This document shows positions 19,015-33,834 of a stretch of DNA of 64,000 nucleotides, piece after piece. Location of the stretch: assembly GCA_020831775.1 (NCBI GenBank), contig JAFIFZ010000041.1, forward strand, positions 1 to 64,000, written 5' to 3'. The DNA is from Phycisphaerales bacterium (GTDB lineage: Bacteria; Planctomycetota; Phycisphaerae; Phycisphaerales; UBA1924). Every line of letters begins with the position of its first letter. Position 1 is the first letter of the stretch. The notes below the pieces were generated by a model that saw only the letters and a list, made by a program, of their open reading frames with translations, was not told where the DNA came from and did no database searches. The position numbers and the translations under genes are program-made.

Positions 19015-19034
19015 ACCAGTAAGCCTCGATGAAG

Positions 19035-19109
19035 GGAGACCGACGGGGATCGAACCCGCGACCTCCTGGACCACAACCAGGTGCTCTAACCAACTGAGCT
19101 ACGGCCTCC
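19035..19109 (-). tRNA. tRNA-His (GTG anticodon)
   Basis: Read on the minus strand, this 75-base gene folds as a cloverleaf: D arm agctcagttggttagagc, anticodon stem cctgg/ccagg with seven-base loop ttGTGgt, and T arm gcgggttcgatccccgt. The histidine identity element G-1 is genomically encoded (position 19109) and faces discriminator C73 (19035). The acceptor stem pairs G1-C72 through G7-C66 with one G-U. The 3' CCA is not encoded and must be added by tRNA nucleotidyltransferase. Confidence 0.95.
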
Positions 19110-19248
19110 ATCTGCGTGTTCGGCGGCTCACCGCCGAGACAACACTAGCCTGATAAGGCCCGCCCGGCAACGGAAACGGGGCCGGCGTGTTGCTCGACGC
19201 CTAGGCTTGAGGCTCCCCAAAGCATTCCACCCCACGGAGGTGTTTTCG

Positions 19249-20847
<1,599 letters not shown>

Positions 20848-20909
20848 GGGGCCGGGGACTGACGAGCCGGGGGCGCCGGATCCCCCCTCGGTGGGGGCTG
20901 TCGGGTTCA

Positions 20910-20928
20910 GGGGCCGCGTCGCGGCCCC
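20910..20928 (+). terminator. GC hairpin between pckA and tpiA
   Basis: ggggccgc (20910-20917) pairs with gcggcccc (20921-20928) around gtc. There is no T-run. It lies 62 bases past the pckA stop and 65 before tpiA. Confidence 0.35.
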
Positions 20929-20992
20929 GCCTGGCAACGCGGTACACTCGGCGAGAGGCAGGGATGCCCGATCGTCCTGTCACGGAGGCGGT

Positions 20993-21784
20993 ATGTCCGA
21001 GCGAAGGCCGTTCGTCGGCGGCAACTGGAAAATGAACTCAACGCTGAAGGGCGCATCGGAGCTGATCCGGGGCGTCGCTGATGCGCTGGCGGGCGAGATC
21101 GCCTCGATCGATGTCGCCGTCTTCCCCCCCTGCGTCTATCTGCTGGCCGTCAAGAGCATCCTCCGCGACCGCCAGTCGCCGATCATGCTCGGCGCCCAGG
21201 ATGTCTACCCCGAGGCCGAAGGGGCGTTCACGGGCGAGGTCTCCGTCGACATGCTCCGCGACTGCGGGGTGCAGGTGGTCCTCGCGGGACACTCGGAGCG
21301 ACGCCATGTGATCGGCGAAGACGACGAGCTGATCAACCGCAAGGTCAAGGCGATCCTGGAGGGCGGCCTCCGCTGCGTCCTCTGCATCGGCGAAACCCTC
21401 GACCAGCGCGAGGACGGCAGGACCCACGAGGTCAACGAGATCCAGCTCCGATCCGGCCTGGCGGGCATCGCCGAGGGCCTGGTCGACAACCTCGTCATCG
21501 CGTACGAGCCCGTCTGGGCGATCGGCACCGGCCAGACCGCCACCCCCGACGACGCAGAAGAGGCGCACGAGAAGATCCGCGAGGTCCTCAAGGACATGTA
21601 CGACGGGGTCTCAGACCGCTTGCGGATCATCTACGGGGGGTCGGTCAAGCCCGGAAACGCGGCCGGCCTGTTCGGCCAACGATCGATCGACGGGGGCCTC
21701 ATCGGCGGGGCCTCGCTGAAGGTCGCCGACTTCGTCCCGATCGTGCGAGCGTCGATGCAAAGCGTCCGGTCCGGATCGGAATGA
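20993..21784 (+). CDS. tpiA: Triosephosphate isomerase
   Basis: Interconverts dihydroxyacetone phosphate and glyceraldehyde-3-phosphate. The 263-residue TIM barrel has the complete active site: N11 and K13 in GGNWKMN, H100 in AGHSERR, E172 in YEPVWAIGTG and the phosphate-binding GGSVKPGNA loop. ATG 20993 has GGAGG eight bases upstream. tpiA followed by secG is a common bacterial gene order and is kept here. Confidence 0.97.
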   Translation: MSERRPFVGGNWKMNSTLKGASELIRGVADALAGEIASIDVAVFPPCVYLLAVKSILRDRQSPIMLGAQDVYPEAEGAFTGEVSVDMLRDCGVQVVLAGHSERRHVIGEDDELINRKVKAILEGGLRCVLCIGETLDQREDGRTHEVNEIQLRSGLAGIAEGLVDNLVIAYEPVWAIGTGQTATPDDAEEAHEKIREVLKDMYDGVSDRLRIIYGGSVKPGNAAGLFGQRSIDGGLIGGASLKVADFVPIVRASMQSVRSGSE

Positions 21785-21938
21785 GGCCTCCGGGGCCGCT
21801 CGTCAGGGCGACCGTTCCGCCTATCATGCCCTCTGCGCCGGGCCGGCCATTTCCGCCCGGTGTTGGGGCCTCGGCCCCGCGATTCGGCGCCGGAGCCGCC
21901 TCCGGCCCGCTGCTTGTTGTTGACCGAACCCCTGTGCT

Positions 21939-22403
21939 ATGGGTGGATCTATGGGCGTGCTTGCTGCAATGAGCGGGATTCTCACGGGCGTCGGCGTCCT
22001 GATCTTCGTGTTTGTCTCCCTCCTGCTGATCGGGATCGTGCTGATCCAGAAGCCCCAGGGCGGCGGCCTCGGCGGTGCCTTCGGCGGCGCGGGCGCGGGC
22101 TCGGGCCAGACCGCCTTCGGCGCCAAGACCGGCGACGCACTGACCATCGGCACCGTCGGGCTGTTCATCATCTGGCTGCTGATCGCCATCGCCCTCAACT
22201 TCGCCGCCAGGGGCGACCGCGACCCCGCCGCGATGGAGGCCGGCCCCGCCGGGCCCGAGCAGACCGAGACCTCGCCCGTCCAGCCGCCCGCCGAAACGGC
22301 TGAACCCCCCGCCGACGCGACGCCGCAGGGTGAAGATCCGCAAACGCCCGCGAGGCAGGACGGCCAATCGCCGGCCCCCGCCGATCCAAACGGCGGCGGC
22401 TAA
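21939..22403 (+). CDS. secG: Preprotein translocase subunit SecG
   Basis: Small inner-membrane partner of SecYE. Two transmembrane helices flank the conserved cytoplasmic loop [18 protein letters not shown]...[11 protein letters not shown]. The second helix is [19 protein letters not shown] Pro/Ala/Glu-rich cytosolic tail of about 60 residues follows, longer than in E. coli SecG. In-frame ATGs at 21939, 21951 and 21969 are all possible starts; 21939 is listed, giving 154 residues, and 21951 has a close GGTGGA. It follows tpiA by 154 bases. Confidence 0.92.
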   Translation: MGGSMGVLAAMSGILTGVGVLIFVFVSLLLIGIVLIQKPQGGGLGGAFGGAGAGSGQTAFGAKTGDALTIGTVGLFIIWLLIAIALNFAARGDRDPAAMEAGPAGPEQTETSPVQPPAETAEPPADATPQGEDPQTPARQDGQSPAPADPNGGG

Positions 22404-22426
22404 GCCATGAACCGGAGACCCGCGAA

Positions 22427-23317
22427 GTGATCCGCAGCATGACCGGCTACGGTGAGGCCTCCGCGCAGATCGACGGAGTCCACTACTTCGTCGAGGTCCG
22501 GTCCCTCAACAACAAGTATTTCAAGGCCAGCATCCGTCTGCCCGAGGACCTCCAAGGCCTCGAAGCCGAGCTCGAAAGCGAGCTGCGCAAACGGATCAAC
22601 CGCGGGACGATCACCCTCCGCGCCTCGTGCACCGACACCTCCGAGTCGGCCGCAAGCGAGATCAACCACCGCGCCCTTGAGCACTACATCCGCCAGGTCC
22701 GCAAGACCGAGTCGGTGAAGAACGGGGAGCTCACTGTGGATGTGGGCACGCTGCTGGCGCTGCCCGGCGTGCTGCAGGCCCCGGCCAACGAGGAATCTCG
22801 CCTGCACCACGCCCGCGACGCGTTCGTCAAGCTGCTCGACGAGGCGTGCAACCGCCTCATCCAGATGCGCGACCGCGAGGGCGTCCTGCTCTCTGAGGAC
22901 CTGGAACAGCAGCGAGCGGCGATCGCCGAACGCCTGGCGGAGATCTCCGGGCGCGCGCCCGATGTCGTCCGCGAGTACGAAAACCGCCTGCGCACCAGGC
23001 TCGAATCGATGCTCAAGGACGCGGGGATCTCCGTCGAGCCCGTCGACCTGGTGCGCGAGATCGCGGTCTACGCCGAGAAGACCGACATCGCCGAGGAGCT
23101 CAGCCGCCTGGCGGGGCACATCGAGCAGTTCGGCGAGCTCGTCGAGGGCGAGGCCGAACGCCCGGTCGGACGCACGCTGGATTTTCTGAGCCAAGAGATG
23201 CTCCGCGAGGCGAACACCATCGCCAGCAAGAGCCCCGACGCGTTGATCAGCCGCAGGATCGTCGAGATCAAGGGCGCGATCGACCGCATCAAGGAACAGG
23301 TCCAGAATGTGGAGTGA
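22427..23317 (+). CDS. yicC: YicC family endoribonuclease-like protein
   Basis: YicC/YloC family proteins act in RNA turnover (YicC-like endoribonuclease) and stationary-phase fitness. The 296-residue product begins MIRSMTGYGEA and continues EVRSLNNKYFKASIRLPEDL, both hallmark N-terminal motifs. It ends with the conserved LDFLSQEMLREANTIASKSPD...VEIKGAIDRIKEQVQNVE. The GTG at 22427 is chosen over ATG 22439 because the family starts with MIRSMT. GGAG lies upstream. It is 23 bases past secG. The usual neighbour gmk is absent. Confidence 0.94.
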   Translation: MIRSMTGYGEASAQIDGVHYFVEVRSLNNKYFKASIRLPEDLQGLEAELESELRKRINRGTITLRASCTDTSESAASEINHRALEHYIRQVRKTESVKNGELTVDVGTLLALPGVLQAPANEESRLHHARDAFVKLLDEACNRLIQMRDREGVLLSEDLEQQRAAIAERLAEISGRAPDVVREYENRLRTRLESMLKDAGISVEPVDLVREIAVYAEKTDIAEELSRLAGHIEQFGELVEGEAERPVGRTLDFLSQEMLREANTIASKSPDALISRRIVEIKGAIDRIKEQVQNVE

Positions 23318-23397
23318 CGCCGCGCGGCGTCGCGGATGCTCCGGGGCCACAACGCCGCGATAGCGTCGAGCCGAGGGGGGAGAGGGCGCAGCGACCG

Positions 23398-24474
23398 ATG
23401 GCCCCCACCACCGAACCGATCTTTCTGGGCCCCGGGCCCGACGACCCGCGCGATCGCCACCGCGCCGTCAGCACCCGCTCTGACCAGATCACCCCCGCCG
23501 AGCTCGCCGCCGTCTTGCGTCACTACGACCTCGCGATGGTGCGCTCCGCCCGCCCGCTCGCTCTGGGCGACCCCGCCTCGCCCAAGGTGCTGATCGAGAC
23601 TTCATCCGAGCGCCTCCTGCTCAAGAGGCTCGCGCCGGGCCGCGACGATCCGTACCGCGTCGCGGTCGCGCACGAAACGATGCTGCACCTGGCCTCGTCG
23701 GGTGTGCGTGTGCCGAAGCTGTTGGGCACGAAGCGAGAGAACAACTCGATGCTCCAGCTCGGGCGCCATGTCTACGAGTTGATGGAGTTTGTTGAGGGCA
23801 CGGGGTACGACGCCTCGCTCGAGCAGACGCGCGGGGCGGGGTGGGCGCTCGGCGCGGCGCATCGCGCGCTGCGGAGCTTCCGGCCCTCGCACCCGGCGCC
23901 CGAGGGCGGGTTCCACGCCGCCCTCCACCTGCGTGAGCGCCTGGAACGCTCGAACGCCGAGGGCGGGGCTCGCCTGGCCCGGGCGATGGCGGCCGCCGAG
24001 CAGGAGGTCGAACGCCTGGGCTGGGAAAACTGGCCGAGGCAGGTCGTCCATGGCGACTGGCACCCCGGCAACCTCGTCTTCCGCGAGGGGCTGCCCCCGG
24101 TGATCGTGGATCTGGAGCTGCCCCGGTCAGACCGCCTGCCCGCGGTGTTCGCGCAGGGGGCGCTGCAGTTCTCTCTGGCGAGGGCCCGGAGCAGATCCGC
24201 AGGCGGAGACGGCAGCGGCACGAAGCTCTCGCTGGACCGGCCGAGGCTGCAGGCCTTCTTCGAGGGGCTCCGCCAAGAGGGCGTGCGGCTGGAGGCGGCC
24301 TCGGCCCTGCTGCCACCCCTCATGGTCGAATCGCTCGGCGCAGAGGCGGCGACGCTGACCGAACGGGGCGGGGCGGAGTGGGCGTGGCTGATCGGACCCG
24401 CGTCGGAGCTGGCGGACTGGATCCTCAAGTCCGCTTTCACGATCGCCGAGCTCACCCGGGGCGGCGAGGGTTGA
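23398..24474 (+). CDS. APH/choline-kinase-like phosphotransferase, unknown substrate
   Basis: A 358-residue aminoglycoside phosphotransferase-fold kinase. N-lobe: VLIETSSERLLLKRLAPG with the ATP Lys. Hinge: VYELMEFVEG. Catalytic loop: VVHGDWHPGNLVF (His218). Metal loop: VIVDLELPRSD (Asp238). These spacings resemble homoserine kinase/CotS-like small-molecule kinases. The 40 residues before the kinase lobe look disordered. ATG 23398 has a purine-rich GGGGGAGAGGG region upstream. The longer frame from 23314 is rejected as Arg/Pro-rich. It follows yicC by 80 bases. A true antibiotic-resistance role is unlikely in this context. Confidence 0.75.
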   Translation: MAPTTEPIFLGPGPDDPRDRHRAVSTRSDQITPAELAAVLRHYDLAMVRSARPLALGDPASPKVLIETSSERLLLKRLAPGRDDPYRVAVAHETMLHLASSGVRVPKLLGTKRENNSMLQLGRHVYELMEFVEGTGYDASLEQTRGAGWALGAAHRALRSFRPSHPAPEGGFHAALHLRERLERSNAEGGARLARAMAAAEQEVERLGWENWPRQVVHGDWHPGNLVFREGLPPVIVDLELPRSDRLPAVFAQGALQFSLARARSRSAGGDGSGTKLSLDRPRLQAFFEGLRQEGVRLEAASALLPPLMVESLGAEAATLTERGGAEWAWLIGPASELADWILKSAFTIAELTRGGEG

Positions 24475-24500
24475 ATCCCGGGCCCGGGGACCAGAGACTC

Positions 24501-25637
24501 ATGTATATGCGAAAGCACCTGAACTCGGCATTGGCTCGGGTCTCGGCTCGGGCGATGACGGCAACAGCGGCGGTCTGCCTGCTGGCCACCACCGCTCTGG
24601 CCGACCCCATCGCGGCCCTCGACCACCCCGAGTACGCCGAGCGCGAGCGAGCGTCGGAGCGTCTCCTTGAAGCGGCGGGCGGCGACCTCAAGAAGCTCGA
24701 AGCCATGGCCAAAGAACGGGAGCTGACGCCCGAGCAGCGGGCGCGGCTCGAAGCGATCGGGTGGGAGATCTTCCGGCGCGGCCCACGCGCTGCCATGGGC
24801 GTGCAGTTCGGCGGGAGGGATGTGGCCCGGGGGGTGCGGATCGGCGGGACCGTGCAGGGCTTCGACGCCGCCAATGTGCTCGCCGCCGACGACATCATTC
24901 TGGAAATCAACGGGCAGGAGCTCGACAGCATCGACACGATGCGCTTTCTCATCGTCGCCCGCGACCCGGGCGATGTGGTTCGCCTGAAGGTGCAGCGCCG
25001 GGGACCGGAGATCGATGAGGTTCGGGAGGGACCGGAGATCGATGAGGCACGGGAGATCGATGTGTCGGTCCGCATGGGTTCGTTCGGCCAGCTCGATCAG
25101 CCGGGCGAGATCGGGCTCGATGTGCTGGAGGGTGCGTGGAGGATCCGGCTGGGCGAGTGGCCGAGCCCGGATGAGCGGTCCGCCTCAGAAGCCCGCCTCG
25201 ACGGACCGCCGCCGGCGTTGAACCCGTTCGTGCGTGTGCCCGGCTACGACCGCTGGCTGGCCGACGGCGAGCCGATGCCGCCGAGGCTGACCAACGGCGG
25301 CGAGCCGACGGGCGGCTTATCCGGCTGCGGCAGGCTCCGCGTGCGTGTGGCCGACCGCGACCTGCTGATGCCTCCCGTGCGTTACGGGATCGACGCGCTT
25401 CGGATGGGCGAGCGCCAAATGGTGGTCGAGACCGTCCGCGTCGAGTTCTCGCAGATCTCGCAGGCGATCGGCAATCAGATCCGCTCGCTGCGCGACCAGA
25501 TGACGAACGCCGACGCGGAGACGCGCGAGCGGCTCGCCGAAGAGATGCGTCGCCTCGACGAGCGGTCGCGTAGTGCCAACAACCGGGCCAACGAGATCTT
25601 CGATCTCTACGACCGGATGCCGCGCGGCGGACGCTGA
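24501..25637 (+). CDS. Exported PDZ-domain protein
   Basis: A 378-residue protein with a signal peptide (KHLNSALARVSARAMTATAAVCLLATTALA, cleaved near ALA-DP). A helical segment beginning IAALDHPEYAERERASERLLEAAG follows. One PDZ domain comes next (about 95-165, with GVQFGG, VLAADDIILEINGQELDSIDTMRFLI and RDPGDVVRLKVQR). The C-terminus is a long coiled coil (RSLRDQMTNADAETRERLAEEMRRLDERSR). No protease domain is present, so it is probably a binding or scaffold protein. A short in-frame tandem duplication (GPEIDEVRE/GPEIDEARE) lies directly after the PDZ domain, near 25008-25050. It converges with carB. Confidence 0.75.
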   Translation: MYMRKHLNSALARVSARAMTATAAVCLLATTALADPIAALDHPEYAERERASERLLEAAGGDLKKLEAMAKERELTPEQRARLEAIGWEIFRRGPRAAMGVQFGGRDVARGVRIGGTVQGFDAANVLAADDIILEINGQELDSIDTMRFLIVARDPGDVVRLKVQRRGPEIDEVREGPEIDEAREIDVSVRMGSFGQLDQPGEIGLDVLEGAWRIRLGEWPSPDERSASEARLDGPPPALNPFVRVPGYDRWLADGEPMPPRLTNGGEPTGGLSGCGRLRVRVADRDLLMPPVRYGIDALRMGERQMVVETVRVEFSQISQAIGNQIRSLRDQMTNADAETRERLAEEMRRLDERSRSANNRANEIFDLYDRMPRGGR

Positions 25638-25687
25638 GCCCGCGTCCCCCCCCCGCGCCCCACTGACGCCCCCACTCACAGCACGGC

Positions 25688-29248
<3,561 letters not shown>

Positions 29249-29622
29249 GCTGGCTCGCGGGCCGGGAACACGGGGCGCGCGGCCTGCGCGACCCCCGCGC
29301 CGGCCGGCTCCGAGCCCGGCGGGTTTCCGCCAAGCGTAAGCGGCGAGGACCCCAAAGACAAAGATTCGACACGCTCTCCCACGCCCCAAACAGGGCGGAA
29401 ACCGGCCCCGGATCGGGTCCGCGGGCCCGTTCCTGCGGCTGTGAGGCGTCCGAACCTCCCCCCATGCCCGCGATCCTCGCAACCCGGGCGGCCCGCCGGG
29501 CCGATGTCTCCGATCCCGGCGCGATCCGCCGGCGTACAACCCCCCGGCCCCCGGCTCGACCGAGAGGGCACGGAGGAACCGGGCGGGGCCCTCGCCCCGC
29601 CGCCATCTGAGAGGAGCTCGGC
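29249..29622. other. Divergent carB-glmS intergenic region
   Basis: 374 bases between divergent starts, so promoters for both genes should lie here, but I cannot point to convincing boxes. A GC hairpin ggcgggg (29582-29588)/ccccgcc (29595-29601) lies just before the glmS Shine-Dalgarno AGGAG (29612-29616) and could modulate its translation. A 48-codon open frame starting at 29464 has no recognisable features and is not annotated. No glmS ribozyme or riboswitch core is recognisable by eye. Confidence 0.5.
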
Positions 29623-31467
<1,845 letters not shown>

Positions 31468-31511
31468 GAGTGGCCCGGGCGTGCGCCCAGAATCGATGAA
31501 CACTTCTGTGG

Positions 31512-31540
31512 CACTGGCGGCTTGTCCGCCAGTGTTTTTT
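31512..31540 (+). terminator. Family A palindrome acting as the glmS terminator
   Basis: cactggcgg (31512-31520) pairs perfectly with ccgccagtg (31526-31534) around cttgt, followed at once by six T's (31535-31540). This is a textbook intrinsic terminator form, 44 bases past the glmS stop. The stem is identical to those at 4785 and 61219, so the terminator is one member of a dispersed repeat family. Confidence 0.8.
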
Positions 31541-31585
31541 CATCTGGTTTTCATCTGGGGCGCATCGATCATCCATGCATGCCCG

Positions 31586-31750
31586 GACCCGACCCTTCGC
31601 TTCGCTCAGGGCTCGGCGTCATTCGCGCGAGCCGTCTTGGATTCGATGACAGCGACCGGTCGCTAATGCAAACATCGAGATTCGATCCTCGCCCATCAGC
31701 GATGGCCGCAACCTGGACGCCGATCCCTGAGCGAAGCGAAGGGTCGGGTC
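31586..31750. repeat. 33-base inverted repeat pair with 99-base spacer
   Basis: Left arm 31586-31618 and right arm 31718-31750 are reverse complements with a single mismatch; the core is gacccttcgcttcgctcagg. The arms are rich in cttcgcttcgctc. No transposase or coding capacity lies between them. It may be a small non-autonomous element, a palindromic repeat that has inserted twice in opposite orientation, or the stem of a structured RNA. Confidence 0.75.
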
Positions 31751-31802
31751 TCTTGCGCACTCGATGACCCTCGCCAGAGCACGAGCAGACCTCGCCGCCC
31801 CC

Positions 31803-33062
31803 TTACTCCCTCTCCTCCACCTGCTTCAGCAGCGACCTCGCCATCCCCACCGTCGTCTCGTTCTCGATCGCGCCCAGCACCACCCCCGCCACGATCGCCG
31901 CGCCCAGCGAGGACGCCGGGTCGAGCACGCCCGCGGCGCAGACCAGGGCCAGCAGGACCATCTGCGTGAGCGGGACGCCCCGTGCGTGCAACTCCAGCCA
32001 ACGCAGGCTCTTGCGCTCCCCAAGCTCGGCGCCCCCGATCGCGCCCAGCGCCAGCACCGCCCCGAGCCACTGCGGCAGCCCGGCGATCAGGAACAGGGCG
32101 ATCGCCAGAAACGCCGGAGTCCAGCCCGAGAAGATTGCCGCGGGCTCGGTCATCGAGACCATGAAGGCCGTGAGCGGGCCGACGCCGGCGTAGAGCGCCA
32201 GTGGCGTCGCGATCCTGCGCATGCGCCGGCGTCCCGCGACCGCGTGCCTTGCGATCAAGCCGATCGCCAGCCCGCCGAGCGCGACGAGCGCGTATCCCCG
32301 CGTCTCCTCAGAGCCGAAGGCCGCCATCGCGCCGCACGCGGCGATCAGCCCCGCGAACCCGTACCACCCAGAGCCGGCCCGCCCTTCGCTCGCAACCCAC
32401 CGCATCGGAAGCAGCGCGAAGGCCGAGCCCGCGCCGACCGCCGCACCGATCGCGACCGCCTCGTCCCGCGAGAGCGTGAACAACCGCTGCACGATCACCG
32501 CGACAAGCCCGGCGGTGACGATGACCGCGACCACCCCCGCGATCGCCAGCGTCCGGCGCTCGTCGACGCGGAGCTTGCGTCGGGGCGATCGCCCAGCGAC
32601 GCCCGCGAGGGCGAAGACCCACGCCGCGAGCCCGGCAACGATCGCCCCCGAGGCCTCGCGGTGGGCTTGCCTTGCCTCTTCGAGGCTCTGGCGGAAGGGG
32701 CGGAGCTCGGCGTCGAGCAGTTCTGCGAACTCGGCCTTGTGCTCGTCGAGCGCGACGGCGCTGACATCGGTCTCGCGCAGGACCGCGAGCTCGCGGTCGC
32801 GTTCGGCGAGCATCTCAGAGCGGCGTGTCTCCAGCTCGCGCAATTCCTGCAGGCCGCCGACGGTCATCGAGGTGTGCAGCCCCGGCGCCGCGGCCCCGAG
32901 CACCATCGGCCCCAGCAGCACGCCCGCGATCGCCCCGCCGACGATCGCAGAAGCCGGCCGTCCACCGGGAAGGCCCGCCCGACGCAGCAGCACCCCAAAA
33001 ACTGCGGCGACGACGATCAACAGCCCGAAGCGCAAAAGCAGGATGGAAGGCTCGGTCTGCAT
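31803..33062 (-). CDS. Polytopic membrane protein with cation/proton antiporter-like N-terminus
   Basis: A 419-residue inner-membrane protein with about ten hydrophobic segments. The first two (LLLRFGLLIVVAAVFGVLLRR, then LPGGRPASAIVGGAIAGVLLGPMVLG) resemble the first helices of CPA2-type Na+/H+ exchangers, including the AGVLLGP signature. A highly charged coiled-coil loop of about 70 residues (LQELRELETRRSEMLAERDREL and on) comes next. Six or more further helices follow, ending in VLGAIENETTVGMARSLLKQ. The buried acidic ND/DD pair of true CPA antiporters is not evident, so transport function is uncertain. Start ATG 33062 is divergent from the GNAT gene (75-base gap). Confidence 0.65.
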   Translation of the reverse strand: MQTEPSILLLRFGLLIVVAAVFGVLLRRAGLPGGRPASAIVGGAIAGVLLGPMVLGAAAPGLHTSMTVGGLQELRELETRRSEMLAERDRELAVLRETDVSAVALDEHKAEFAELLDAELRPFRQSLEEARQAHREASGAIVAGLAAWVFALAGVAGRSPRRKLRVDERRTLAIAGVVAVIVTAGLVAVIVQRLFTLSRDEAVAIGAAVGAGSAFALLPMRWVASEGRAGSGWYGFAGLIAACGAMAAFGSEETRGYALVALGGLAIGLIARHAVAGRRRMRRIATPLALYAGVGPLTAFMVSMTEPAAIFSGWTPAFLAIALFLIAGLPQWLGAVLALGAIGGAELGERKSLRWLELHARGVPLTQMVLLALVCAAGVLDPASSLGAAIVAGVVLGAIENETTVGMARSLLKQVEERE

Positions 33063-33137
33063 GGTGCAATCGAGCGTAGACCCACGGGCCCCGCCCCTTC
33101 CCGGGCGGCCGCCCGAACCCGATGCGGGGGAACGCCG

Positions 33138-33770
33138 ATGGCCCGACGCAACACCAAGACCCAGCGGGCGCCGACACGCCTGATCCCGGTCCAGCCCGTT
33201 CGGGTCGATCCTGTCGGTCCGGGCGTGGTGCTGACCTCGCGGATGACGCTCCGCCCGCTGCACACGGGCGACCGCGAGGCGTTCGTCGAGGCGGTCGACG
33301 CCGCACGCCTGGCACTGGACCGCTGGATGCCGATCCACGAGGAAGGTGAGGACGACCACGCGCTGTTCGACCGCCAACTCCGCCTGACCGAGGAGGGCGA
33401 GTCGCACGGCACCGCCTTCCGGCGCGTCGGCGTGCTCGCCGACGGCACGATCGCGGGTGCGTTCAACCTGACGACCATCGAACGGGGCCTGGACTTCCAC
33501 GCGGAGGCGAACTGGTGGGTGCGCCCCGAGTTTTCAGGCCAGGGGCTCGGGGCCGAGGGCGTCGGGGCCCTTGCCGACCACGCCCTGCAACCCCCGCCCG
33601 CGGGGCTCGGGCTGCACAGCGTCAGCGCCTGGATCATCCCGAACAACACCGCCAGCGAACGCCTCGCCGAACGCCTCGGCTTCAAGAAGCAGGGCGAGAG
33701 CACCGAGCTCCGAAGAGTCGGCGGCGACCGCTGGATCAGGCACGCGCTCTACCAACTCCAGGCGGCGTGA
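33138..33770 (+). CDS. GNAT family N-acetyltransferase (RimJ/RimL-like)
   Basis: A 210-residue acetyl-CoA-dependent acyltransferase. The sequence TSRMTLRPLHTGDREAFVEAV is the typical RimJ/RimL start. WWVRPEFSGQGLGAEGVGAL holds the acetyl-CoA pyrophosphate loop (Q/RxxGxG/A), and NNTASERLAERLGFKKQGE is the conserved C-terminal motif. The first 30 residues are basic and probably disordered. The substrate may be a protein N-terminus or a small molecule; nothing local identifies it. Confidence 0.87.
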   Translation: MARRNTKTQRAPTRLIPVQPVRVDPVGPGVVLTSRMTLRPLHTGDREAFVEAVDAARLALDRWMPIHEEGEDDHALFDRQLRLTEEGESHGTAFRRVGVLADGTIAGAFNLTTIERGLDFHAEANWWVRPEFSGQGLGAEGVGALADHALQPPPAGLGLHSVSAWIIPNNTASERLAERLGFKKQGESTELRRVGGDRWIRHALYQLQAA

Positions 33771-33834
33771 GCGCGGGGCGCGGTCCAAGAGGTCTGCAAC
33801 ACCCAGCGCCCCGCGCCCGGCCCCCTGCGCCCAG

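Larger units (their letters stand above)
31468..31802. other. Repeat-bearing gap after glmS
   Basis: 335 bases without a convincing gene. It holds the terminator-like family A hairpin (31512-31540) and a pair of 33-base inverted repeats (31586-31618 and 31718-31750) enclosing 99 bases. The open frames seen here are short and composed of the repeats. Confidence 0.7.

Noticed and set aside
23398-24474. Antibiotic resistance kinase
   Set aside because: The fold is APH-like, but the context is housekeeping (secG, yicC) and no resistance-family signature or mobile element is present.
29464-29609. Forty-eight-codon open frame in the carB-glmS gap
   Set aside because: The Arg/Pro-rich product has no ribosome site or known motif, and there is no family support.
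29249-29622. glmS ribozyme upstream of glmS
   Set aside because: No recognisable pseudoknotted core was seen; the only feature is a simple GC hairpin before the ribosome site.
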